Origin: Bacillota bacterium
GTDB lineage: Bacteria; Bacillota; UBA4882; UBA8346
Assembly: GCA_023426245.1 (NCBI GenBank)
Contig: JAFABB010000056.1
Span: forward strand, 17,548-81,547
Direction: 5' to 3'
DNA length: 64,000 nucleotides
Positions within the stretch are counted from its first letter, which is position 1. Every line of letters begins with the position of its first letter. Below, in pieces: positions 53,025 through 61,583 of the stretch. Both the position numbers and the translations under genes were made by a program. Below the pieces are notes generated by a model. It saw only the letters and a list, made by a program, of their open reading frames with translations, ran no database searches and had not been told where the DNA came from.

Positions 53025-53206
53025 AATCGTAGCCGAGTTTTTTGACAGCCTCGTCTTCTCCGCCATTCCTCTTGAATTTCTAAAATAATATTACGATTTT
53101 ACACCATTTTTACATTTTTAGAATTTCCGCTGGCCCTTTCATCTCGTATAGTGAAAGAGAAGGGTGCGCACCCGATTGGATTGGTAAAAATACGGGAGGT
53201 ATTGGA

Positions 53207-54409
53207 ATGAAAAAAAAGGTTGTTTTGGTCCTGGTCACTGTATTACTGGTCGCAGTAATCGCTTTCAGCGGCGTAGCGGCGGCTAAAACCAAAATTGTTT
53301 TTTGGTCTTACATGGAAAATAAATCTTTGCTGGATACTTTTGACTGGATATGCAAATCATTCAATGATTCCCAGTCCGATATTGAAGTGTCCCATGTTTA
53401 TGTTCCCTTTGCCGATTTTAAAAAACAACTCTCGATTGGGATGGCTGCAGGCAATTTACCCGATTTGGTGGTGATCGACAATCCGGATCATGCCGCTTAT
53501 GCCCAGATGGGACTTTTTGCCGATGTGACCCAATATGTTTCCAAGTGGTCCAATGATTATTTCCCAGGGCCTTGGAAGTCGGCGACTATGAACGGCAAAA
53601 TTTACGGTATTCCTTTCACCAGTAATTGCCTGGCTTTGTTCTACAATGTCGATATGTTAAAAAAAGCGGGTGTGAATCCGCCGCAGACGTGGACTGAATT
53701 GCGAGCCGCCGCCAAAAAATTATCCGGGAATGGTGTCTATGGCCTGGGAATGTCAGCCGTAAAATCAGAAGAAGGTACATTTCAGTTTTTACCCTGGCTT
53801 CTTTCTTCGGGAGCCAAAATTGATAAGCTCAATAGTAAGCAAGCCATTGCTTCATTCTCAATTTTGAGCAATCTGGTGAAAGACGGTTCGATGCCGAAAG
53901 AAGTTATCAATTGGACTCAAGCCGACGTTGAAAAACAATTTGCCGCCGGAAAGCTGGCGATGATGGTAAACGGTCCCTGGAATATCCCGGCCATCAAAAG
54001 CGATGCTCCGGAGTTGAAATGGAATGTGGTGAAAATTCCCCGGGATAAAGTATATACCTCGGTGCTTGGCGGCGAAAACATGGGTGTGGTCAAAGGGAAA
54101 AACGTAGCCTCCGCCTGCAAGTTTTTGCAATTTTTGGCCGAGCCGAAAATCGTCAGAGAGTATGAGATTCGCTTTAATATGTTTCCCCCCCGTAAAGATG
54201 TGGCAACCGATCCGGCTTGGGCTAAGGACCCGGTGATGCAGGTCTTCATGGATGAAATGAAATATGCGATGCCGCGAGGACCGCATCCAAAATGGCCGGA
54301 AATTTCCAATACGATGTCGACTGCGCTTCAGGAAGTATTGACAGCGTCGAAAACACCGGAACAAGCAGCCAAAGATGCCCAGGCTAAAGTGGCCGTTATT
54401 TTGAAATAA
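53207..54409 (+). CDS. Oligosaccharide-binding protein of an ABC importer (family 1)
   Basis: A 400-residue secreted binding protein of the maltose/multiple-sugar type. There is a signal peptide (MKKKVVLVLVTVLLVAVIAFSGVAAA) without a lipobox. The fold's markers are visible: TKIVFWSYMEN, PDLVVIDNPDHAAYAQMG, LALFYNVDMLKKAGVNPPQTW, AAGKLAMMVNGPWNIP and a C-terminal tail with EVLTASKTPEQAAKDAQ. GGGAGGT precedes the ATG. A 182-nt region before it, containing TTTTTGACAGCC, may hold the promoter. The substrate is likely an oligosaccharide cut by the GH31 enzyme of the same cluster. Confidence 0.9.
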   Translation: MKKKVVLVLVTVLLVAVIAFSGVAAAKTKIVFWSYMENKSLLDTFDWICKSFNDSQSDIEVSHVYVPFADFKKQLSIGMAAGNLPDLVVIDNPDHAAYAQMGLFADVTQYVSKWSNDYFPGPWKSATMNGKIYGIPFTSNCLALFYNVDMLKKAGVNPPQTWTELRAAAKKLSGNGVYGLGMSAVKSEEGTFQFLPWLLSSGAKIDKLNSKQAIASFSILSNLVKDGSMPKEVINWTQADVEKQFAAGKLAMMVNGPWNIPAIKSDAPELKWNVVKIPRDKVYTSVLGGENMGVVKGKNVASACKFLQFLAEPKIVREYEIRFNMFPPRKDVATDPAWAKDPVMQVFMDEMKYAMPRGPHPKWPEISNTMSTALQEVLTASKTPEQAAKDAQAKVAVILK

Positions 54410-54448
54410 ACGACGGATTGCAGACATAACGAATATTCAAGTCAAAAT

Positions 54449-54476
54449 TGGAGTATGTGGCGACATATACTCCAAT
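54449..54476 (+). promoter_or_regulatory. Stem-loop between binding-protein and permease genes
   Basis: GGAGTATGT pairs with ACATATACTCC (two-base bulge) around GGCG. Such hairpins commonly protect binding-protein mRNA and lower the expression of the permease genes. Confidence 0.6.
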
Positions 54477-54511
54477 TTACTAAAAACAGTAATGCAGTGG
54501 CGGTGATGATT

Positions 54512-55405
54512 ATGAACCATAGTTTTCAGAAAGAACAATCTCTCGGTTATTTATTTGTGTTACCGGCCTTACTTTTTATGCTGGCTTTCATCGGCTACCC
54601 GATTATCCATAATCTGATATTAAGTTTTCAAGATGTCAGTGTCATGACTTTTAATAATCCGGTTAAAGAATGGAGCGGTCTGAGCAATTATTTTCAGCTG
54701 ATGGCCGATCCCGTATTGAAGACAACGGTCATCAATACTTTTTACTACACGGTTGCCTGTATTATTTTTCAATTTACCATTGGATTTGCATTGGCTGTAT
54801 TTTTCAATCAATCATTCCGTCTGGCGAAAAGTATCCGCGGCTTGCTCATGGTGGCATGGTTGATGCCGGTTACCATTACCGGGCTGATCTTCAAGTTCAT
54901 TTTCAGTACCAACGGCGGGATCATGAATGAAATATTAACAGGAACCCGTCTGGTGCATCAGCCGGTAGAATGGTTATTGCAACCTGCGACTGCCCTGTGG
55001 GCTCTGATCATTACCAATATATGGATTGGCATTCCTTTCAATATGATTCTTTTAATCACCGGGCTGAATACAATTCCAGGTGAGACCTATGAAAGCGCAA
55101 GTATTGACGGAGCCAGCCGCTGGCAACAGTTTATCCATATTACGATTCCGCTTTTAAAACCGGCGATCCAGTCCGTGCTGATTTTGGGGTTTATTTATAC
55201 CTTTAAGGTCTTTGATTTGGTATATGTTATGACCAAGGGCGGACCGGTTAATGCAACCGAAGTCCTGTCCACGTTCTCTTACCGGCTGTCCTTTACTGAA
55301 TTCAGTTTCAGCAAAGGAGCCGCAGTAGCCAATATTCTTTTTCTGGTACTTTTTATTGTAAGTCTAGGGTATTTGGGATTAATCAAGGAAGAGGAGACGA
55401 TGTAG
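54512..55405 (+). CDS. ABC oligosaccharide importer permease 1 (MalF/UgpA type)
   Basis: A 297-residue inner-membrane protein with six helices. The coupling motif that docks into the ATPase is visible as the ETYESASIDGASRWQQFIHITIPLL pattern near residue 190. The early segment LGYLFVLPALLFMLAFIGYPI is typical. The start is ATG 54512 or ATG 54506 after GGCGGTGAT; the longer frame from 54455 crosses the hairpin. It ends one base before the next permease gene. Confidence 0.9.
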   Translation: MNHSFQKEQSLGYLFVLPALLFMLAFIGYPIIHNLILSFQDVSVMTFNNPVKEWSGLSNYFQLMADPVLKTTVINTFYYTVACIIFQFTIGFALAVFFNQSFRLAKSIRGLLMVAWLMPVTITGLIFKFIFSTNGGIMNEILTGTRLVHQPVEWLLQPATALWALIITNIWIGIPFNMILLITGLNTIPGETYESASIDGASRWQQFIHITIPLLKPAIQSVLILGFIYTFKVFDLVYVMTKGGPVNATEVLSTFSYRLSFTEFSFSKGAAVANILFLVLFIVSLGYLGLIKEEETM

Positions 55406-55406
55406 A

Positions 55407-56252
55407 ATGCAAACCCCTCAAGCAAACTCCGGATCAAGGGTCATTTATAAGAATGGGATGGGTATAATCGTCGGTATCGTCTTTCTATTTCCGTTGTTTT
55501 GGATGTTGTCAAGTTCTTTAAAGATGGAAGCCGAGATTTTTAAATCTCCACCGACTTTGTTCCCGTCCCATTGGTATCTGGCGCCTTATATCGACCAATT
55601 TAAAGGTCAATACAACATGCTGCGTTCATTTTTAAACAGCTGCATCATTTCTTTATTAACTATGGCCGTCAGCATGGTTCTGTCCTCAATGGCTGCATAT
55701 GGACTGGCCCGTTTTGTTTTCCGGGGCCGAAAGGTGATCATCCTATCATTTTTAATCACCCAAATGCTGCCGGCAACATTAATTTTGACACCGCTTTTCA
55801 TTATTTTCAATCAATTGCATTTTTATAACACATATTGTGGACCGGTTATTGCTGATGCAACCATAGCCATCCCTTTTTCGGTTTTGATGTTACGTACATA
55901 TTTTTTATCCATTCCCAAAGAATTGGACGATTCAGCCCGGGTAGACGGATGTAATGCCTTGAGTGCTTTTTGGAAAATCATGATGCCTATTGCCAGGCCC
56001 GGAGTGATTGTAATTGCGGTTTTTTCTTTCCTTTTTGCCTGGGGCGATCTGATTTATGCCAATACATTCATGAATCGACCGGTACTCATGCCCATGACGG
56101 CCGGTATTTATAATTTTATCGGACAATATGGTGTTTCCTGGAACCGGGTGATGGCATTTGGCGTTTTGACGGTTTTTCCGGTGGTGATGATTTTCATTTT
56201 CATGCAAAAGTATATTGTTACCGGTCTTACCAGCGGCGCCGTAAAAGGGTGA
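55407..56252 (+). CDS. ABC oligosaccharide importer permease 2 (MalG/UgpE type)
   Basis: A 281-residue, six-helix permease partner. The coupling-loop pattern ELDDSARVDGCNALSAFWKIMMPIARPG is present near residue 175, and PALLFLF-type ends are replaced by a short basic tail TSGAVKG, as usual in this family. No ATPase gene follows; transporters of this kind usually borrow a shared MsmX/UgpC-type ATPase encoded elsewhere. Confidence 0.9.
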   Translation: MQTPQANSGSRVIYKNGMGIIVGIVFLFPLFWMLSSSLKMEAEIFKSPPTLFPSHWYLAPYIDQFKGQYNMLRSFLNSCIISLLTMAVSMVLSSMAAYGLARFVFRGRKVIILSFLITQMLPATLILTPLFIIFNQLHFYNTYCGPVIADATIAIPFSVLMLRTYFLSIPKELDDSARVDGCNALSAFWKIMMPIARPGVIVIAVFSFLFAWGDLIYANTFMNRPVLMPMTAGIYNFIGQYGVSWNRVMAFGVLTVFPVVMIFIFMQKYIVTGLTSGAVKG

Positions 56253-56329
56253 ATGAAGATCCATCTTTGGATATTTGATGGGTCAAAAAGTAATGGGAAT
56301 TTAAAAAAATAATGACGGGGCGATTATCG

Positions 56330-58342
56330 ATGAACCATATTTTTCGAAGGGAAGGAAACCGGCTGATCCGGGAGTATGATTCGGAAAAGCTATGGATTGA
56401 GCCTTGGGGCGAAAATAGTTTACGGGTCCGTTGCAGTCTGGAAGGGCAGATGCCGGAAGCCAGGGATTGGGCACTATTGCAACAGCCGGAAATCGCGGTT
56501 CAAATAAAGATCGACGCGGATCAAGCGGTCATCACCAATGGCAAATTGACCTGTAAAGTCAATGAATTTGGGTATCTTAGCTTTTTTAATGAAAAGGGCG
56601 AAATTCTTTGCAAAGAAAAGTGGCAGGAACGCCGGGATATTAAAAATCATATTTCTCTGATGATCCCCGGGCGGGAACTGAAGGCAATTGTCGGAAACCC
56701 AAGTTATCATGCTACGGTACGGTTCGAAGGAAACGAAGGGGAAAAAATTTATGGTCTAGGGCAGCGCCAGGAACCTTTTTTGAATCAAAAAGGTTGTGAG
56801 TTGGAACTGGCCCAAAGGAATTCACAGGTCAATATCCCTTTTGCTTTATCCAATCTGGGGTATGGATTTTTATGGAACAACCCCGCCTATGGCCGGGTTA
56901 TGTTCGCCAGAAATCATACGCAGTGGATGGCTGAAGCCACACCCATCATTGATTACTGGATAACTGCAGGGGATAGCCCGGCTGAAATCGTTGAAAAGTA
57001 TACCGAAGTTACCGGCCGGGTCCCGATGTTGCCGGATTTTGCTTCCGGATTTTGGCAATGCAAACTCCGCTATCACAATCAGGAAGAATTGCTTGAAGTG
57101 GCCCGGGAATACAAACGAAGAGGCTTGCCGATTTCGGTGATTGTGATCGACTTTTTTCACTGGCCTCAGCAGGGTGAATGGTGTTTTGATCCGGAATACT
57201 GGCCCGATCCCGCGGCCATGGTCCGGGAGCTTCAGGAGATGGGAATTGAGTTGATGGTATCGGTTTGGCCGACCGTTGACCCGCGCAGCCGGAACTATAG
57301 TGAAATGAAAAGAAGTGGATATTTAGTCCGGACCGATCGGGGAGTCCGTACCCAGATGATTTGTCTTGGCAGTGAAGTATTCGCTGATCTTACCCATCCC
57401 GATGCCCAATCTTATTTATGGAATAAAGTTCAGGAGAACTATTTCCGGTACGGCATCAAAGTATTTTGGCTGGATGTGGCGGAACCCGAATACTGGCCTT
57501 ATGATTTTGACAATGTCCGTTATCATCTGGGACCCAATCTGGAAGTCGGTAATATTTATCCGCTAATGTATGCAAAAGCTTTTTATGATGGCCTTTCCAA
57601 GGCAGGAGTAACCAATGTGATCAATCTTTGCCGCTCGGCCTGGAGCGGCAGCCAGCGCTATGGGGCTGCGGTATGGTCGGGTGACATCCAGTCCAATTTT
57701 GCCACCCTTCGTAAACAGGTTTGCGGCGGACTCAATATCGGACTTTCCGGAATTCCTTGGTGGACCACAGATATCGGCGGTTTTTTCGGTGGAGACCCCA
57801 ATGATTCGCAATTCCGGGAACTGATCGTCCGCTGGTTCCAATATGGAACATTTTGTCCTCTTTTCCGGCTGCACGGCTACCGGTTACCGACAGGTGAAGG
57901 AGTGGAAGGGGAAGACACCGGCCTGTTTGATTTCAATACCTGCGGGGCCAATGAGATTTGGAGCTTTGGCGAAGAGGCTTATCAAATCATTAAGGATTTG
58001 TTGTTCATGCGGGAGCGGCTGCGGCCTTATATTATGACACAGATGAAATTGGCCCATCAGAAGGGAACCCCGCCAATGCGGCCGTTATTTTATGATTTTC
58101 CGGACGATCCGGAAACATGGGTTATCGAAGATCAATTTATGTTTGGACCCGATATTTTGGTTGCCCCGGTACTGGATGAAGGTGTCAGAAGGCGTGAGGT
58201 GTATTTACCGTCGGGCGCAAAATGGCGCAATGTTTATACAAAACAGCAATACAGCGGAAGACAAAGGATTGAGTGCGATGCACCATTGGATGTGATTCCA
58301 CTGTTTTTGAAGAATGATGCGCAATTGCCCGTTGGGAAATAA
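56330..58342 (+). CDS. Glycoside hydrolase family 31 (alpha-xylosidase/alpha-glucosidase)
   Basis: A 670-residue retaining glycosidase without a signal peptide, so probably cytoplasmic. It has an N-terminal beta-sandwich (galactose-mutarotase-like, with GEKIYGLGQRQEPF), a TIM barrel, and C-terminal beta domains (RREVYLPSGAKWRNVYT). The nucleophile is Asp382 in FWLDVAEPE, and the acid/base is Asp452 in VWSGDIQSNF. The WLDxAEPE form is closer to alpha-xylosidases than to the WxDMNE of alpha-glucosidases, suggesting action on xylo-oligosaccharides such as isoprimeverose; this is inference. The start is ATG 56330 or 56312. Confidence 0.9.
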   Translation: MNHIFRREGNRLIREYDSEKLWIEPWGENSLRVRCSLEGQMPEARDWALLQQPEIAVQIKIDADQAVITNGKLTCKVNEFGYLSFFNEKGEILCKEKWQERRDIKNHISLMIPGRELKAIVGNPSYHATVRFEGNEGEKIYGLGQRQEPFLNQKGCELELAQRNSQVNIPFALSNLGYGFLWNNPAYGRVMFARNHTQWMAEATPIIDYWITAGDSPAEIVEKYTEVTGRVPMLPDFASGFWQCKLRYHNQEELLEVAREYKRRGLPISVIVIDFFHWPQQGEWCFDPEYWPDPAAMVRELQEMGIELMVSVWPTVDPRSRNYSEMKRSGYLVRTDRGVRTQMICLGSEVFADLTHPDAQSYLWNKVQENYFRYGIKVFWLDVAEPEYWPYDFDNVRYHLGPNLEVGNIYPLMYAKAFYDGLSKAGVTNVINLCRSAWSGSQRYGAAVWSGDIQSNFATLRKQVCGGLNIGLSGIPWWTTDIGGFFGGDPNDSQFRELIVRWFQYGTFCPLFRLHGYRLPTGEGVEGEDTGLFDFNTCGANEIWSFGEEAYQIIKDLLFMRERLRPYIMTQMKLAHQKGTPPMRPLFYDFPDDPETWVIEDQFMFGPDILVAPVLDEGVRRREVYLPSGAKWRNVYTKQQYSGRQRIECDAPLDVIPLFLKNDAQLPVGK

Positions 58343-58900
58343 AATTTTATGTTGGTACTTTTGGGATAAAAGTGAGTATGATTGCTGATGGATTGATATC
58401 CATACAATAAAGAAGTATACAAGATTATCTGAAACAAAACGGATGGATATTATGCAAAGTGTTAGGAAATAAGCTGTGTCAACTTCTAGACAAAAACGGA
58501 GCTTAACGAAAAAGTTAGGCTCTGATTTTTTGAAAGCGGATTTTTGAAAAAAAGGCAGATTTGGAGCAAAAATTCTTTGATAGAGATCAGAGGAAGTGTT
58601 AAATTCACTGTCGAAACCCATTTTACCTGTAAAAAATGGGTTGATTAAGAAAATCAAAAGAAGGGCTTAACCCTTAAAGTTAGGTTCTCAAGCTGCCAAG
58701 GCAAAAAGAAAGCTTGCGTGAGGGCGGCCTGCCGGGCCGAAGTCGACGATGGAGTCCCCCGCCCATGAGTGCCCATTTTAATTCACAGACTGCCAAAAAA
58801 TCAAGACTGAACGGAGCTCGCTGCGCTCGGCCTTGATTTTTTCTTGCTGTAAATTGGGGTGGCGGGGTTAGGGGGCGGCTGAAAATCAAAATGTGAAGAG
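58343..58900. other. Gap with repeated hairpins and a GC-rich block
   Basis: No supportable gene. GAGCTTAACGAAAAAGTTAGGC (cited in part) near 58499 forms a 9-bp stem with one G-U pair and a following T-run; related GCTTAAC...AAAGTTAGG units recur at 58664 and 61112. Positions about 58690-58880 are GC-rich and contain GCTCGCTGCGCTCGGC-like palindromes. Frames across them on the minus strand look composition-driven. Confidence 0.5.
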
Positions 58901-58902
58901 AT

Positions 58903-58976
58903 TGTGATCCCTGATCTAGTTGGTAGGACAGCGGTATCGTAAACCGCAGGTTAGAAGTTCAACAGCTTGAATCACA
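58903..58976 (+). pseudogene. tRNA-Thr(CGT)-like degenerate gene
   Basis: This is the most complete module in the cluster. Acceptor strands TGTGAT (58903) and ATCACA (58971) can pair. A D-arm-like TCTAGTTGGTAGGACA follows. The anticodon arm is GCGGT-ATCGTAA-ACCGC (anticodon CGT at 58938-58940). The T-arm (AGAAGTTCAACAGCTTG) is badly mispaired and has an irregular loop. It is probably non-functional. Confidence 0.6.
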
Positions 58977-59690
58977 GACTTACAGACAGATTCGAAGTCT
59001 GCCACTCTACCATACCAAGGCCCGCTGATTAAGAGTCAGCTGCTCCTAGCATAGTTAGAGCGGCGGTTTCCTAAACCGTGTGTTTTGGTGGAGGTGGAGG
59101 AAGTTGAACCCCCGTCCGAAAAGGTAACCGGTAGGCGGGATTTGAACCCACACCCATCCTGGGCTTCCCTTAAAGGAAAAACTCCCGGTCATCCTTTGAC
59201 GGAGAAAAGACCTGGTCTTTTTATCTTCGCCAAAATATCTGCACGGGCAACCATGAAAGTATTATGGAGTTGTTATGATATTTTCAAAGGGATTTAAACT
59301 ATTGTCATTGCTGGAGAAAAATGATTTTCTTATTCTTCCAGAGACGAACACCAAATACCCTGATTAAAAGTCAAGGGCTCTATGATTGGAGGACCTGAAG
59401 AAATTTGCTCGTTGATTAAGAGTCGGATGATCGACCTGCGCATTACAAGTGCGCTGCTGTTTGTGGTAAATCATAAATTTTATAGACTACTGACGGTTTA
59501 GCAAACCATCCCCCTCAAACAGTGGACTCAAAATCCACCGCCTTTATTCGGCTGTGGTAGAGGGGGCGACAGGATTTGAACCTACGGCCCCCGTAGGCAA
59601 GGATAGGGCCTTTGATTCGTAGTTAAATACTCAAGCACAACAGGTCGAACCTGTGCACCTGGGGCCAACGGATAATAAGTCCGTGCTCAA
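58977..59690. pseudogene. Cluster of broken, interleaved tRNA-like modules on both strands
   Basis: At least ten anticodon arms and five T-arms lie within about 710 nt, without proper cloverleaves. Anticodon loops, read on their strand: Arg TCG (minus, 58991-58997), Lys CTT (minus, 59029-59035), Arg CCT (plus, 59068-59074), Lys TTT (minus, 59364-59370), Lys CTT (minus, 59416-59422), Thr TGT (minus, 59443-59449, perfect 5-bp stem), Ser GCT (minus, 59498-59504), Gln TTG (minus, 59527-59533), Arg ACG (minus, 59616-59622) and an Ile TAT-like loop (minus, 59673-59679). T-arm-like GTTCAA/GTTCGA segments occur on the minus strand near 59105, 59141, 59575 and 59647. This resembles a tRNA array that has been shuffled and is decaying. 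Confidence 0.7.
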
Positions 59691-59963
59691 AGGACCGAGG
59701 GATTTTAAGTTCCTTGCATGAATTAGAGACAAAATGATCGATAAGAAAATTTTTTAAAAAATTTTCAATCAAATAAGAGCCAAATAAAATAATCAAATAA
59801 GGTTTTTAGAATAATCTAATAAGAAATTGCATGGTTTTGATTCTTTCAACCGCAAGTAAAACGGCAATTGGATTCACGAGAATAGTAATCGGTTTCATCG
59901 GGCAAATCGAATTTTTATACGATTTAGACAATGAAAACTATTGATTTACATAGTAGCTGTTGG

Positions 59964-59992
59964 TTGACAAAGAACACCATCAATGATATTAT
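59964..59992 (+). promoter_or_regulatory. Promoter of the toxin-antitoxin-like module
   Basis: TTGACA at 59964-59969, a 17-nt spacer and TATTAT at 59987-59992, 38 nt upstream of the first gene. The preceding 59691-59960 is AT-rich and shows nothing further. Confidence 0.7.
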
Positions 59993-60030
59993 TAAATTGC
60001 TATTTAGTATCTATCCGGGAGTGGTTTTAA

Positions 60031-60366
60031 TTGATTGAAAACATTGTAGTTCAATTGTACCAACAACTTAAACAATGCCTTAACGAAGGCCATTATTACA
60101 TCACCAAGCACGCTAAAGAACAGGCCTTAAATCGGGGAATTGTAGCTCCAATCCAACTTTTAAAGGGAGCAGTAGCCAAAGAAGAAGCTGAGATTATTCA
60201 AGTACTATGGGAATATTCGATGGATTGCTTAAAAATCAAAGTTTTCATACCTGGTTCAGGATTTGTACATTACGGAATAATGGTAACGGAAGGCCAAATT
60301 GGAATCGCTACGGTATATTTACCGACTGAATACGAAGACGACGGAAAAACTAGAAAACGAAATTAA
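60031..60366 (+). CDS. DUF4258-family protein, putative toxin
   Basis: A 111-residue protein. The core YYITKHAKEQALNRGI, then GAVAKEEAEIIQVLWEYSMDCLKIKVFIPG and a final IGIATVYLPTEYEDDGKTRKRN, matches the DUF4258 pattern, in which a HAxxRMxxR-like N-terminal motif precedes a beta-sheet. DUF4258 proteins resemble RelE/MqsR-type RNases and commonly sit next to YgiT-type zinc-finger genes. Translation probably starts at TTG 60031 after GGGAG. Function as a toxin is inferred from the gene pair. Confidence 0.75.
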   Translation: MIENIVVQLYQQLKQCLNEGHYYITKHAKEQALNRGIVAPIQLLKGAVAKEEAEIIQVLWEYSMDCLKIKVFIPGSGFVHYGIMVTEGQIGIATVYLPTEYEDDGKTRKRN

Positions 60367-60512
60367 AGCCACTTAAACTCAATTAAAATTAACTTAGAGA
60401 TTAACCTAAAGACTAATATTTTTGTAAAACGTCTTTAGTTAAATACCTATAACTAGGAATAATCTAATACAAGTAAAATTAAAATTGAATAAGACAAAAG
60501 GAGTTAATTAAA

Positions 60513-60782
60513 ATGTTAACCAAATGCCTTCTATGTGACGGGAAACTAATTGAGGCCAAAGAAGATATCACTGAAAAAGTATTAGGATATGTATTTGAAT
60601 TTAAAAGCGTTCCAGTCTTAAAATGTACTAAATGCGGGGAAATTCATTTTTCCGGACCGGTCAACGACTTCATTGAAGAATATATCTCCAAAAGAATCAG
60701 AAAAGAAGAAAAATCCACTATCGATTTTAGCGCTGTTATTAAAGAAAATGAAGCGGCGGCGAGTGACCTTGCTGGTAAATAG
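60513..60782 (+). CDS. YgiT-type (MqsA N-terminal-like) zinc finger protein
   Basis: An 89-residue protein with two CxxC pairs, CLLCDGKL at residues 5-8 and CTKCGEIHFSG at about 38-41, and the VLGYVFEFKSVPVLKC pattern of YgiT zinc fingers. In MqsA, this domain binds the toxin. The C-terminal helix (EEYISKRIRKEEKS) would link to the DNA-binding domain, which here is a separate, overlapping gene. GGAG lies 9 nt upstream. The 146-nt gap before it holds an 8-bp inverted repeat CTAAAGAC/GTCTTTAG. Confidence 0.82.
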   Translation: MLTKCLLCDGKLIEAKEDITEKVLGYVFEFKSVPVLKCTKCGEIHFSGPVNDFIEEYISKRIRKEEKSTIDFSAVIKENEAAASDLAGK

Positions 60783-61041
60783 AATAGCTAAACTTAGAGG
60801 AAAATTAATTACCCAGGATGAACTAGCTAAGGAACTGGGCTTAAGTCGTAATAGCATCAGCAAAATCGAGACCGGGAAATATGCGCCGACGGTAGATTTG
60901 GCTTTTAAAATTAAGAACGCCATTGAAAAATTAGCCCTAAAAAAGACCGGTGCCACTTTACGTTTATCATTCGAGCAGTGTTTTTTGTGGATTGAGGATA
61001 CCGAAGATAACCGGAAGATAGAAGTTGAATTTCCAACATAA
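60748..61041 (+). CDS. Helix-turn-helix protein of the YgiT module (split antitoxin)
   Basis: A 97-residue Xre-type DNA-binding protein: VNRIAKLRGKLITQDELAKELGLSRNSISKIETGKYAPTVDLAFKI (pattern). A C-terminal beta-rich part ends RKIEVEFPT. It starts at ATG 60748 (or GTG 60763), inside the zinc-finger gene and in another frame, so the two are translationally coupled. MqsA carries both domains on one chain; here they are separate. It probably represses its own operon. Confidence 0.8.
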   Translation: MKRRRVTLLVNRIAKLRGKLITQDELAKELGLSRNSISKIETGKYAPTVDLAFKIKNAIEKLALKKTGATLRLSFEQCFLWIEDTEDNRKIEVEFPT

Positions 61042-61583
61042 AACCGTTAATACGGCCCGGTGAATAACAAATAGATGCGGTGTAGACTTCAAAAAATTCA
61101 TCCGAGCAAAAAAATGAAGCTTAACTTCAAAAGTTAGGCTGATTTGAAGTAAGAATTTTTCAAGTTGGGATCTGGGTTTTGGCAAAATGGCATGGAAAAA
61201 CAAGCCCTTAAAATTTGGTGAAGATTGGGCTTTAAGATTTACTTGGCTTCAAGCGGCTTTGCGGTAATTATGACATAACCCACCCAGAACCGGCTCAGAA
61301 ATCAAAGTTGTTTCAACAATGGATGTTTTTTTCGGCCTTTCCGAAGGAAAAAGAGTCTGCCGTCCAATGCCTTGATGAGTCCTGAAATTGGCTGCGGAGA
61401 GTGACGTTTTCGAGTTCCAGAGCGGTGCGGGACATTCGTTTGAGTTTGAGGATATAGGCGAGGAATGTAATCCAAGTATGCAAAGAAAGCAAGATTATTC
61501 GTAAATTTTTCATAATGAATTAATGATACCATAAATAAGTATTTCCTCATCAATAACCTTACCAAGCAGTAACGAAAAAATCT
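61042..61583 (-). pseudogene. Gap with a transposase N-terminal remnant
   Basis: On the minus strand, 61513 down to about 61390 encodes MKNLRIILLSLHTW..., then SRTALELENVTLRSQ. This resembles the SRxALALENLALRQQL start of a common DDE (rve-type) transposase family. The frame then breaks and no catalytic domain follows, so it is a short remnant. The region 61100-61210 carries another GCTTAAC...AAAGTTAGGC hairpin unit. No intact gene is seen. Confidence 0.45.

Noticed and set aside
58680..58889. A 69-codon arginine/proline-rich minus-strand frame
   Set aside because: GC-rich palindromic DNA gives such frames by chance; there is no start signal.
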